Origin: Drosophila pseudoobscura
Taxonomy: Eukaryota; Arthropoda; Insecta; Diptera; Drosophilidae
Reading direction: 5' to 3'
NCBI RefSeq assembly: GCF_009870125.1
Contig: NC_046681.1
Span: 21,775,001-21,839,000, forward strand
Length of the DNA stretch: 64,000 nt
Under the pieces are notes generated by a model. That model worked only from the letters and a program-made list of their open reading frames with translations. It searched no databases and was not told the origin of the DNA. Of the stretch, positions 1 through 12,300 are shown piece by piece; within the stretch, counting starts at the first letter, position 1, and each line of letters starts with the position of its first letter. Both the position numbers and the translations under genes were made by a program.

Positions 1-1079
1 AAAGTACGAGACGAGACATTTATATGCTTTATATTTTTTAAACTGAATTCTTATGTATTTTTTTTAAATCAAATCAAATCGCTCAAATGATATACACATA
101 TATCTCTATACATATTTTACTTGTACTTTTATGAAGAGTTTTACTTAATTAATTTTATCATTTTGTATAAGCAAAAACACACACAAACAAACGAGAGAGA
201 GAAAACAGAAACACACAGAAAAAATTCGAAATAAAAATGTATGATGAACATTTATGTTAAACTTTTATTTCCTTTGATTTATTATTGTTTTTTTTGCGAG
301 AATTTTGCGACTGCATTGCACAGAATTCGGTTTCACGAAAATACGACTATTTGCGAGCCAAGAATCCGAAATACAGAACAGAACCAACATAGAAATGCAA
401 CAGACACATAGACTTATGCCACAGACTATATACGATATATCGTACAACCAGAATCAAAAACCAGCAAAACATCAAGGAGCCCGAAGCCCAACCCGAAAAA
501 ACACCAAAAACCAAACATTTTGTACAACTTTTGATACAAGATTTTGATACAGAAATATATACATAAATATATATATAAACTATGTGGTAGCCAGTAAGCA
601 TTCCCCCATTCTATCCGTCGTATGACTATATATGTATCGGTAATCGGTGACAGATACAGACGAGATAAAGCTAACCATATATGTGTGTGTATGTTGTATG
701 TTGTGTAGAGCCCGATGATTCCTTATGCCATTCCGCCGAGTATCCTTGGAGTAGCTACTCGCAATCTATCCAGACTAAACAAAAACCCACATATGCAATC
801 TACAAGTAACACTACTATAACGATACGATACAAATACGCTGCTTAGTTGATTTCTTTCGCCTATGAATCTAGAACTATACATACAATATATGTAGTATAT
901 GATATGACACACACTTACAGTGCAGTACAGAAAGTCCCCGTTCCCGAAGAAACACCAACACCAAATCATCAACGTGATATTGCTAATAAAACAACCGAAA
1001 TCAATGGTAGTTCCTGTGGTCTTTAAAGATATACGTTTTGGGGGAAGGAGTGAAGATCCCATGGGAAAAGATAAGAATG
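1..1079. other. AT-rich non-coding stretch upstream of mir-2b-1
   Basis: No open frame here looks like a real exon; the short frames are AT-rich and have no conserved domain. The sequence holds many short purine-rich and TA-rich runs and an AATAAA at about 986-991. It may be the 3' untranslated end of a gene lying to the left, or part of the primary transcript of the microRNA just downstream. Neither can be settled from this window. Confidence 0.4.
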
Positions 1080-1156
1080 CTGCGACGCTCCTTAAAGTGG
1101 CGGTGACGTGTTGGTAATAATATTCATATCACAGCCAGCTTTGAGGAGCGTTGCGG
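1080..1156 (+). ncRNA. mir-2b-1: mir-2b-1 microRNA precursor
   Basis: This is a 77-nt imperfect hairpin. The 5' arm starting CTGCGACGCTCC pairs with the 3' arm ending GGAGCGTTGCGG, and the stem runs for about 30 bp with small bulges around a loop near 1111-1125. The 3' arm at 1127-1149 begins TATCACAGCCAGC and ends TTTGAGGAGC, which I recognise as the 23-nt mature miR-2b; the seed is ATCACAG. The opposing 5' arm product would lie near 1087-1109. miR-2 family members silence pro-apoptotic genes and K-box-containing targets in flies. The GCGTTGCGG tail after the mature sequence matches my memory of dme-mir-2b-1 rather than mir-2b-2. That gene lies in the same neighbourhood of 2L as Pvr, so synteny agrees. 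No host gene is visible. Confidence 0.95.
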
Positions 1157-2103
1157 CCCTTCTGAAAATATGCGCCTCATTGGGGGTTTATTCGAAACAA
1201 AAGCATTTAAAGAACGATAGATCTTATTCAAATTTAATGTGGAAAAAAAGTGAAGAATATCTTTAGGACTCTAGTCTTAACTATCTTTATCTTTCCTTGC
1301 CTTGTTCTCATGAGAGGCGCCCCGAGACGCCTTAATGTATGCCATGTTTTATTTTAGAGATCCAACAAAATACAACAATTTTATGTAACACATTTTTAGA
1401 GCTTTCCAAAAATATTGTTCCCCCACATTCACTGTATACTCTTGGGGAATAATTTGAACGATTTTGGGTGAGTGAAATATTAATTAAATTTGAGTTTAAG
1501 GATATATTTACAGTTCTGCCCCAAAGAGGAAAACAAGGATCGATTCATGGAATATTTTTCTTAAATTATTGTACTTCAAAGACCAAAAATACATAAATAT
1601 TTTCCATCTACCAGCTCCTTAGAAATAAATGAAAATATTCTCTGTTTTTCATGCTCCATTAGTCACGTGTGTGTGGGTGAAGGTTGCCTTGGGGGCAACC
1701 GCAACAGCAAAATGTGTATCTGAGAGGTAGGGAAAGATCAGCCAGAGGCAAGATCTCGATCTCGCATTACATAACCACAGTCGAGCGGCATTGTTTGTGA
1801 ACCCACCGCCATAAATAGGCCTACCCGATGGATGCGAATTATCGCAAATCAATGAGCCATTAAGATACAATTGAACTGTGGGCAGGAGGCAAGACGGCGA
1901 CGACCTTACCCCTAAGATGACTTTCTCAATAGGCAATAGAACCCAAGTATGACTAGAAAAAGATACGAAAACCGCTAGAGAGCTAGCCGGTTAACAGGCA
2001 GCCACTGTTAAGCCTTTAACAGCCGACTGTTAAACGCCAACGCATTAGCCAGAGGCGACGAAAAATTCGAAACGAAAAGCGAATGTTGCCGACGACGGCT
2101 CAC
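1157..2103. other. non-coding gap, no gene seen
   Basis: I see no exon-like open frame, tRNA or transposon signature. The stretch is AT-rich with short runs and could be part of the pri-miRNA 3' region. Confidence 0.5.
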
Positions 2104-2553
2104 AGTTTCTGTTCGACAGCCCTCGAGTGCGGTTCAAGTTTTACCTCCAGCCAATTCAGCTTATAAGTCTACCTATCAATCTTTCTACGAATCAAGCGAA
2201 TTGTAATTATAATACCCAAACCGTACGAGTATTCATATAAGAAACAACCGTCACTCCAAGCCGCCTGTCACTTGAACTCAATCAACGAATCGAACGAATC
2301 AACGAAATAATAAATCAACAACAAAACCATCTTTTCGAGTGTCTGTGTCACAGTGCGGTGTGTGTTTTTCTCGTCTTCCGCAACGAACAGATGGTTGGAA
2401 AATCCTAACAAAATCACGACTTATCCTCGAAAGGACTGTCTGCCATAAGAGCTGCTAGCCGCAGGCTAACGTGAAGTTTTTTATTGTGCAAAAGAAAGTT
2501 GGAAGAAGCCAGGAGTACTCCGCGACAGACAGACAGCCTACTCGTATTTTGTG
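2104..2553 (+). promoter_or_regulatory. candidate Inr+DPE promoter and 5' non-coding exon
   Basis: An initiator-like ACAGTT places a possible +1 A at 2104. A downstream promoter element GGTTC falls exactly at +28 to +32 (2131-2135), the spacing required in flies. Downstream sequence is adenine-rich and 5' UTR-like, with a splice-donor match GTG|GTAAGG at 2553/2554 and only short upstream frames, so the exon would be non-coding. By position and strand it could serve the STPGR-repeat gene starting near 6.3 kb, but no transcript evidence is available and a chance match is possible. Confidence 0.35.
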
Positions 2554-5500
2554 GTAAGGATAATACAGAAGTAGGCGTTAGCCAGGCCTCAACCTCAACC
2601 TCAACCTCAGCCATAACCGTTGCGTGTTGACCTGAAAGTTCATTGACTGACGCGATTGCAGGTGCAGGCTGGTTGTCTGTGTTGTCTGACTATTGGCATT
2701 TCCTGGTGCGACAGGGCCTGCTCCTCCCATTGTTTTGTCAATGCTGGGGACCTCCCATATCGGTGTCACTTGTTGGCATAGATGTAACCTCCTCGGGGGC
2801 AGGTTCTTCATTGCTTTTGGTACCCTGTAGAGCTGTTCGAGCCATGACATCAGCTCTAATAACCGGTCGACGCGTCGACCCAACTCAACTTAACTCATTT
2901 TTCAAAGTCAGTGATTATGAGAACTGGCGATCCCACAAAAAACTGTCAACAAAAAATCTCTCGGGGAAGAGGGAGAAAGAAATTGCACAAAGAAAAAAGG
3001 AAATCACAGAATAAATATTTATAAAATGATATAACACGTACAATACATATTTTATATGCAAATATTGGCCGGTGATCTCAAGTGGTTACTCCGCTGGCAT
3101 ATGATCATAAATCATTGGAGCGGAAACAGCTGTCCCATAAACCTTACAAAATGTAATTATTACAACCATTTCGAGATTGAACGATTAATAGGGCCACCAG
3201 GCTTCGAGCATCGGATTCTAGTTGAGAGCTTGCCAAATGTTTCCCTCAACAATTTCCCAGCTTTCTCTTTTTGGGCTCTTGGCCTGGTCTGTGGTGTGGT
3301 GTGGTGTGGTGTGGCAATTGGAGAACCAAAACACGTTTGGAGTAACTTAATTAGATTTGGAGATCTAACAAACTAGTCCATTCCGCCAGCTGACGTCAGA
3401 TTCCGTGCGCTTTTATCAGCATTTGAGTGTCGGTTCGGATCGGTTCTGTTCTGTTCTGTTCTTTCTGTTTTGGCTCTGAATTTGATTGGGTTGTTTTGCT
3501 CTCTTTTTCAGTGTTTGGCCTTTTGCCGGCTGTTCACTTGCTTTATGTTTTGTCTGTTTTTGGACGGGGCAATTGCTCAACATGTTCGCTCTTAATTAAA
3601 CTTATATTGTTTAAGGCGAAAAAAGACAAACTCCCAACGTAATAGAGACAAAATGTGAGTTATGTTCAAATGGCGGAGTCATGGAGTTGTCGGATGGATG
3701 GATGAATGGATGGATGGTGTGGGCTGCTGTCTGGAAACCCAATTCCGAACTGGCTTTTTCGGACAACTCAATGTGGGCTAAAGGAAACGACAGTCAGCCA
3801 GCATCAGCAGCAGCAAACGACGGGTGCCCGCCGTATTTGGGCGTAAAAGTCTCTGGGATAGACGTCCGAAAATGTCTAAATTTTGGGAAATGAGCTCATG
3901 TCTAATTCGCCATTTGGAGAGCAGCGCAAAATGAAGCCCAAAAAAAACAGCATAAGAGTGATTGTTGATGATGTTCGATACCCTATAGAAGGTGGGCTTG
4001 GAGCGGGTATATACGGCTGTAGTCATGATAATAGTAGCTTTCACAAGAACCATATACTATCAATCTTTTCTCACTGCATATACAATATGTACTGTGTATT
4101 TTGTTATTGGATTCTTGGCACCAAAACAGATCGACCAAGCTGCCCAGACACGAAGCCGAGTAGTCTGCCGAAGTCAGAGGCGAAGATACTGAATTGAAAC
4201 TCCGTTCGCGCCCTCTGTTTCCGAAGCACCTCCGAAAACCTCTCCATACAAGGGCTTTTTGGTGGCTCATGCTACCCTAATAGGGTTTTAGGGTATCAAA
4301 ACAAAAACACTTAACCTTTTTGGCCAACTCTAAAGAAGCTATACCATCTGTTCGCTAATAATGAAGATCTTTTCTGTTCCCTCTGTTTCAACATCTTAAA
4401 AGCGAAGATATTCTATCAAAATATCTGATGATTGTTTTCCCAAGTGAGAACCAAGGTATTAGAGAGTCGATTTCCAAACAAAGCTTGCGTGTTTATTTAT
4501 ATTTTAGAAGTTGATATCATAAATTAAGGCTGACGTGTGCTAAATCTATAGGATCGTTGGTGTTTGTTGTCGTTACGGGTCCACGGCTGGGGTCAATTTG
4601 TGTGCATATCAATTTAAATCAAATAAAAAAGTAAACGTACAAATGAAAATAAATGGAAATCACAGAAGGTCACTGGGGAGATAACAGAATACGAGAGCAA
4701 TCGAATGAGTACAATCTACAATACTACATATATCTGGTCTGACAAGTCTCAGAGAGCTATAGAGAGCGTCCCCCAGTCTGTGTGGGTGTTACAGTTTCTC
4801 CTTGCCAGCCGGTTTTGCTGTATGTTCAGATGACCCCTGCTGCACCTTGCATAGATTATCGAGCGTCACCATCTCTATAATTTGATTACTGAAATCTGAT
4901 CGGTGCCATGCAAATTCATTGCATGTGCTGACGCTCTATTAACTTGATTAAGTGCGACCTCTCCGCCGCGCCGCCTTTGGCCGAGAAATTCGAGACTAAC
5001 AGTCCGTAGGCAGGCAATGGAAAATGTCTGACAGATGTCTGACTTCTGTTCAGGTCTGGCCTGCTGCTGCTGCTGCTGCCTCTGATTCATCCAAGAGATT
5101 TAGCGAGTGATCTTGGCCCCGAAGCCAGCAGCAATTGAATAAACAGTTTTCGTGTGTGGGTTCCATCCACAATGATGTAAGAATCGCCGCCTTATAAGCC
5201 CGACCCGACTTTTTTGTGTGTTTTTCTGCGGCAATTGCATGCGCGAGGTCGGGGCCAAGTGGCAAAAAAGCAAAGAGTAACAAGTGCAGGACGTTCTTTC
5301 CCCTCTTTCTCGACGGCTTTATTGGCCCTGTTAACAGCTCCGACACGCCCCCTCCTAGCGTACATACATCTATACAAAGTTGTAATTATTTACGTAGCAA
5401 AAGGCACCAATTTCACGGCCACTACGAGTTGCACGCTTTTCTTTGGAGGAGTTTTGGGCTCTAGCTTTGGGTTTATGTTTTTGTTTTGTGTTCCATCCCG

Positions 5501-6299
5501 TCCGTCATGCAATTGTCGGCCATAAGTCATTAAAAGTAATCGTTTTGTTGGCTCACATTTACATGCCCCCCCACAAAATGGGCAGCATTAGCACTTGGCA
5601 TAGTTCTTGGCCAAAAAAGGAGGAAAGAAAGAACCTTGTTGACCAGAAATCACTGCAGAATGGTAGGGACTTAACGCTGCACTTGATACCCAAACGAAGT
5701 ATCGATTACACTACCCAGATGGATGGATAAGCGGAGCCCAGGCCCAGATCCTGATACCAACAGGCACCGGGTCTCGGCTGTCGATTGGCAACACTTTTGG
5801 GGGCGCTCTGAAAGAAAGAAGGTCGTCACCCAGGGCAGCCAAAGCGAAGCGACGACGAGCCTACCGCACAGTTATTGCTATTGTTTGCTGTTTGCTGTTT
5901 GCTGTTGTCTTTCACGCGGGCCAACAAATCCAACAAAGTGACAGCCGCCACACGCCACACACGCCCTTACCCAAACGCCTTGTCATTAGCCTGGCTGGCG
6001 GCTCCTTCTACTTCCCCTTCTCCTACTCATGGCCCAGAAAATTCGAAACAAAACGAAGCCCAAAAGGGGTATGGCCGATTGATTTTTGTGTCATCAGCTG
6101 ATGGGCCGGGGCAGGACGTAGGACGTTGGAATTTAGATTATTAGGTTACCCAAATTTAGGGGTCGAACTATACATTTCACATGTGAAAGTTTGCTCCGGA
6201 ACTTGAGTCAAATTCGAGTCGTTATAGTCGTATAGTCGTTGAAACAATTTCCCACCTCAAAACTTTGTAATTCTCTGAACACCAGCAGCACCCAGCACC
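2554..6299. other. non-coding stretch, probable intron or intergenic DNA
   Basis: This stretch has no convincing coding exon. It contains low-complexity patches such as GTGTG pentamers near 3293-3313, GTTCT repeats near 3440, a GGAT-rich run near 3697-3720 and a CTG run near 5061-5076. The short open frames lack conserved motifs. If the promoter at 2104 is real this would be the first intron of the STPGR gene. Confidence 0.45.
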
Positions 6300-6363
6300 A
6301 TGGCGATGAAGGTCCTGCCCACCCCCTACCAACAAAATTGAATAATTGAACATGGTCTAAACG

Positions 6364-9300
6364 ATGGAAATTTTATTGTTTTTCTTTCGGCAGGGTGAAT
6401 CGTTCGCCAGCAAGAAGGAGGTCGATCCGGGACCCTGTGCCCCACTGCGGAACATCCGAACACTGAATATGGGCGGCAACATTGAGCAACGTCCCTGGAC
6501 GCCGACAGTGCGTACGGGCAGGATTGCCGCAGAGACAGCCACCCCGGGACCGGCCATTGTCCAACTTCCCACATTGATTGGTGAGTCTCTCTCAGACAGA
6601 AGGTGGACGGTATTGTAAAGAAGATCTACTTTCAGGCAGCAAAGTCCCTGATTCGAAGAAGAAGGGCGCTCCTTCGTACTCCTTTGGCCACAAGTTGGGC
6701 AGCAAGTACGAGACCTTTGGCCCGGGACCGGCCCAATATAATGTGACGGGTCTGCGGGCCAAGGGCAAGGATTACCCCCGCGCTGCCACCCTACAGAGTC
6801 GTCCCAAGGAGCTCTCTCGCTTCTCGAATCCCGGACCCGGCGAATACAATGTCCAGCCGGCGGCCAAGGCAGTGATCGATGCCACGCCCATGTACACGTT
6901 CGGCCAGAAGCCGCCCGATGCCAAATTCAGCCTGATTCCGGGTAAGTGTCGGTCTTCCGCGCTCCGTTCTGGTGTTCTGGTATCCTTTTTTGAATGGTGG
7001 TTTTGGACATATGACATATGGATGTAACGGGTGTTGTACTGCATGCGGATGATCATCAATCAATCAATCAATCAATCGATCATGGAGCGAACTGCATTAC
7101 TGTATATACTAATGATCATTGCATTTCAAGAATGAGGCATCCTGAAAACTTTCATCTTCATTCAAGCAGCGCGTAAGTTGCTCTCTCTCTCTCTCTCTCT
7201 CTTTTGCTCTTGCTCCCCGTCTCTTTCTATCCACTCAGTAGTTAAATGTAGTTTTAGCTGCTCTCTCTCTCTCCCTCATTCTCTGGTAGATCCCTTTTCT
7301 ATAGCTCGTAGCTACGACACTCTCCTGTACGTATGTCGCCTTTTGTTTGTGTTTTTTCTGTGTTTTTGTTTGATTTTGATTTGATTTTAATTGAAACGTT
7401 TTTCTCTTTCAACGAATGATGATGATTGCCATCGAATCGACAATAAACGACCACAAATATATAATACATATGATATATATAGGTCCCAACCATTATCAAG
7501 TGGTGCCACTTGAGGTCACCAAGCGGCGTGCACCGCGCTATTCCTTTCGCATTAAGGTTAACGTTTACATTGTTAACAATCCAGGTAACACAACTAATCG
7601 AAGCCACCCAACACCCAGCCCCCAACCCCCAACCCCCACCCCCATCTCTTGCTCTTTCTGTGTGTGTGTGCTGGTGCTGGTATAACCCCCCGATCTATAT
7701 CTCCACTCACCCTTAGTCCTTAGCTCTCACACCCTTAGATGTAGAAACTACTACTACTACTACTAGTTTGATTGAGTTATGTACCCGTACAACGTTTATG
7801 TTTATGTTTTATTAACACCTAACAGCTCCGAATAGCTATTGCCCTGAAAGGGTCACACAATCAAAAAAGAATGCGCCACGCTACACATTCGGTAGACGAA
7901 CTAAAATCCAACACGATCAGGTCACACCAGGTAATACTCCACCCCCCCCAACCCCAGCTAACCCCCCACCGAGTGATTCGAATTGGAAAAGTAGCCCGTA
8001 CCCCGTACCACGTATCTAGTTTCTTGAATATTTGTCTCCTCTAGCACCTTCTTTTGTAACTAGAGTAATCGTTGAATGTATGACATGTATTGTGTCTGTA
8101 CCCCACAGCTCCTGGCGCCTATTGCCCCGAAAAGGTGAATCCCCACAAGACGCCAGAGTTTAGTTTCGGCATCAAGCACCACGAACAGAAGCCCGACTAC
8201 ACGCCAGGTTTGTCCCCATTACCACATTCCATTCACACCATAGACCATAAGTAGCTGCTTCCACGATTTATATACCTTTCTGCACTGATTATAGCCCCAG
8301 GCTGCTACAAGCCCGAGCATTTCGGCCAAGAGCACACGCCCTCGTACAGTTTTGGCCTGAAGACCAGGCACACTCTGGTCAGTGATACACCAGGTAAGGG
8401 CCTAAGGGCTAAGTGCTAGGCGTTTTAGTAGATCGCAAGTTTAATTGTTGTTACGTTTGGAACCAGCACCCGGGGCCTATAGTCCCGAAAAGTCCAGGCT
8501 ACACAGTACACCCGCTTACACGATCACTGGCAAGGCCACGCATGACGTAGTCGATGCCACACCCGGTGAGTAGAGCCTCCATCCGCCCTCCATGCACCTT
8601 GCACCTTGACCGCGACGACACACGATCTCACACGAAACCTCCCCTTTTTTCGTTGTCTTTCAGCGCCCGGCGCATACGAACCCGAGAAGTGCGTGTTGAA
8701 CAAGACGACAGGCTTCACCTTCGGCCATCGCGTGAACCTGGCCAAGGCCAGCGATACACCCGCACCGGGCACCTATCAGCCGGAGAATGTGCGTCTGGAT
8801 CACACGCCCTCGTACACCATGTCGGGGCGGCACGAGCTCAAGTCGGTGAGCGAGACTCCGGCCCCCGGTTCGTATGCACCGGAGAAGTATCGCGGCGATC
8901 GTACGCCGGCCTTCACCTTCGGCGGTAAGCACGAGCAGAAGCTCGACAGCTCCACCACTCCGGCACCAGGCGACTACTGTCCCGAAAAAATACGGCACGA
9001 TCACACTCCAGCTTACTCATTCGCCGGTCGCCACAATCTTCAAAAACCCAGTGATACACCAGCACCTGGAGCATACGCTCCCGAGAAAGTCCGACAAGAC
9101 CACAATCCCTCATTCTCCATGGCAGGCAAGCACACTCAGAAGATTACCAACGGAACCCCCGCTCCCGGTGACTATTGTCCCGAGAAAACTCGTCTAGACA
9201 ATACTCCTGCTTATAGTTTTGGTGGAAGGAACGATCCTAAAGTGGAGAACAACACTCCCGCCCCCGGAGACTACCATCCAGAGAAGGTTAGGCAGGACCA

Positions 9301-12300
9301 TAATCCTTCTTTCTCATTCGCTGGTCGCCACGACCTTCATAAGCCAAGTGATACTCCCGCTCCTGGAGCTTATTCTCCCGAAAAGAACCGACAAGACCAT
9401 AACCCCGCTTTTTCTATGGCTGGGAAACACACTCAAAAGATCTCCAGTGACACTCCCGCTCCTGGCGACTATTGCCCTGAGAAAACCAGTACGGACAGCG
9501 CTCCTTCTTATAGCTTTGGCGGCAGGAACGATCCCAAAGTAGAGAACAATACCCCTGCTCCAGGGGACTATCACCCCGAGAATGTTAGACAAGATCACAA
9601 CCCGGCCTTTTCTTTCGCCGGTCGTCACGATCTTCAGAAACCAAGTGATACTCCTGCCCCTGGGGCTTACTCTCCGGAAAAACATAGACAAGACCACAAT
9701 CCCTCATTCTCCATGGCAGGCAAGCACATCCAAAAGATTACCAATGGAACCCCCGCTCCTGGTGACTATTGTCCCGAGAAAACTCGTCTTGACAATACTC
9801 CTGCTTACAGTTTTGGTGGCAGGAACGATCCTAAGGTGGAGAACAACACTCCCGCCCCGGGAGACTACCATCCAGAGAATGTTAGACAAGATCACAATCC
9901 TTCCTTCTCCTTCGCTGGTCGCCACGACCTCCATAAGCCAAGTGATACTCCCGCTCCTGGAGCTTATTCTCCCGAAAAGAACCGACAAGACCATAACCCC
10001 GCTTTTTCTATGGCTGGGAAACACACTCAAAAGATCTCCAGTGACACTCCCGCTCCTGGCGACTATTGCCCTGAGAAAAGCCGAATGGACAACGCTCCTT
10101 CTTATAGTTTTGGGGGCAGGAACGATCCTAAAGTGGAGAACAACACTCCCGCCCCGGGAGACTACCATCCAGAGAATGTTAGACAAGATCACAATCCTTC
10201 CTTCTCCTTCGCTGGTCGCCACGACCTTCATAAGCCAAGTGATACTCCCGCTCCTGGAGCTTATTCTCCCGAAAAGAACCGACAAGACCATAACCCCGCT
10301 TTTTCCATGGCTGGGAAACACACTCAAAAGATCTCCAGTGACACCCCCGCTCCAGGCGACTACTACCCTGAGAAAACCCGTACGGACAGCGCTCCTTCTT
10401 ATAGCTTTGGCGGCAGGAACGATCCCAAAGTGGAGAACAATACCCCTGCTCCTGGGGATTATCACCCCGAGAATGTTAGACAAGATCACAACCCGGCCTT
10501 TTCTTTCGCCGGTCGTCACGATCTTCAGAAACCAAGTGATACTCCTGCCCCTGGGGCTTACTCTCCGGAAAAATATAGACAAGACCACAATCCCTCATTC
10601 TCCATGGCAGGCAAGCACATCCAAAAGATTACCAATGGAACCCCCGCTCCTGGTGACTATTGTCCCGAGAAAACTCGCCTTGACAATACTCCTGCTTACA
10701 GTTTTGGTGGCAGGAACGATCCTAAGGTGGAGAACAACACTCCCGCCCCGGGAGACTACCATCCAGAGAATGTTAGACAAGATCACAATCCTTCCTTCTC
10801 CTTCGCTGGTCGCCACAACCTTCATAAGCCAAGTGATACTCCCGCTCCTGGAGCTTATTCTCCCGAAAAGAACCGACAAGACCATAACCCCGCTTTTTCT
10901 ATGGCTGGGAAACACACTCAAAGGATCTCCAGTGACACTCCCGCTCCTGGCGACTATTGCCCTGAGAAAACCAGTACGGACAGCGCTCCTTCTTATAGCT
11001 TTGGCGGCAGGAACGATCCCAAAGTAGAGAACAATACCCCTGCTCCAGGGGATTATCACCCCGAGAATGTTAGACAAGATCACAACCCGGCCTTTTCTTT
11101 CGCCGGTCGTCACGATCTTCAAAAACCAAGTGATACTCCTGCCCCTGGGGCTTACTCTCCGGAAAAACATAGACAAGACCACAATCCCTCATTCTCCATG
11201 GCAGGCAAGCACATCCAAAAGATTACCAATGGAACCCCCGCTCCTGGTGACTATTGTCCCGAGAAAACTCGCCTTGACAATACTCCTGCTTACAGTTTTG
11301 GTGGCAGGAACGATCCTAAGGTGGAGAACAACACTCCCGCCCCGGGAGACTACCATCCAGAGAATGTTAGACAAGATCACAATCCTTCCTTCTCCTTCGC
11401 TGGTCGCCACGACCTTCATAAGCCAAGTGATACTCCCGCTCCTGGAGCTTATTCTCCCGAAAAGAACCGACAAGACCATAACCCCGCTTTTTCTATGGCT
11501 GGGAAACACACTCAAAAGATCTCCAGTGACACTCCCGCTCCTGGCGACTATTGCCCTGAGAAAAGCCGAATGGACAACGCTCCTTCTTATAGTTTTGGGG
11601 GCAGGAACGATCCTAAAGTGGAGAACAACACTCCCGCCCCGGGAGACTACCATCCAGAGAAGGTTAGGCAGGATCATAATCCTTCCTTCTCCTTCGCTGG
11701 TCGCCACGATCTGCAAAAACCGAGTGATACTCCCGCTCCTGGAGCATACTCTCCTGAGAAGGTGCGGCAGGATTACAATCCATCCTACACGTTTGCCGGC
11801 AAGCACGATCCGCATGCCACGTCCGAGACACCCGCTCCCGGAGATTACTGCCCTGAAAAGGTGCGACTAGACCACACACCCGCTTACAGCTTTGGTGGCA
11901 AATACGACCCCAAGGCGGAGAATCATCATCCTGCGCCATGCGACTACGCCCCCGAGAGAGTACGCCTCGACCATACACCCGCCTACACAATTACAGGTCG
12001 TCCGACCATCGAGCATGTGACGCACACGCCGGCGCCCTGCGACTACTTTCCGGAGCACTGTCACCCGGACTCCACGCCGGCCTTCACCTTTGGCATGAGG
12101 CTGAATCGGGAGCGCATCAGCGACACACCAGGCAAGTGCCACACTCCTACCCCTCTCCCTCCCTCCCCTGTTGCTCCTCAAGAGCCAACACAACAATTCA
12201 TGCGTGCCCCTTACAGCACCCTCTGCCTACGAGCCGGAGAAACACACCGCACAGCATGCACCAGCCTACACCTTCGGCTCGAAGTCCGAGATCAAGGTCA

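Noticed and set aside
5192-5525. Overlapping 61-103 codon frames on both strands
   Set aside because: GC-rich patch with mutually overlapping frames, no conserved motif and no splice context.
9582-11027. 481-codon + strand frame inside the STPGR array
   Set aside because: It is a shadow frame kept open by the 99-nt periodicity; the product is Leu/Thr/Arg/Pro-rich nonsense and the true frame is continuous through it.
9704-11815. Antisense frames of 195-294 codons in the STPGR array
   Set aside because: Same cause: the repeats have no stop in these frames, and the predicted chains are themselves 99-nt periodic without domain features.
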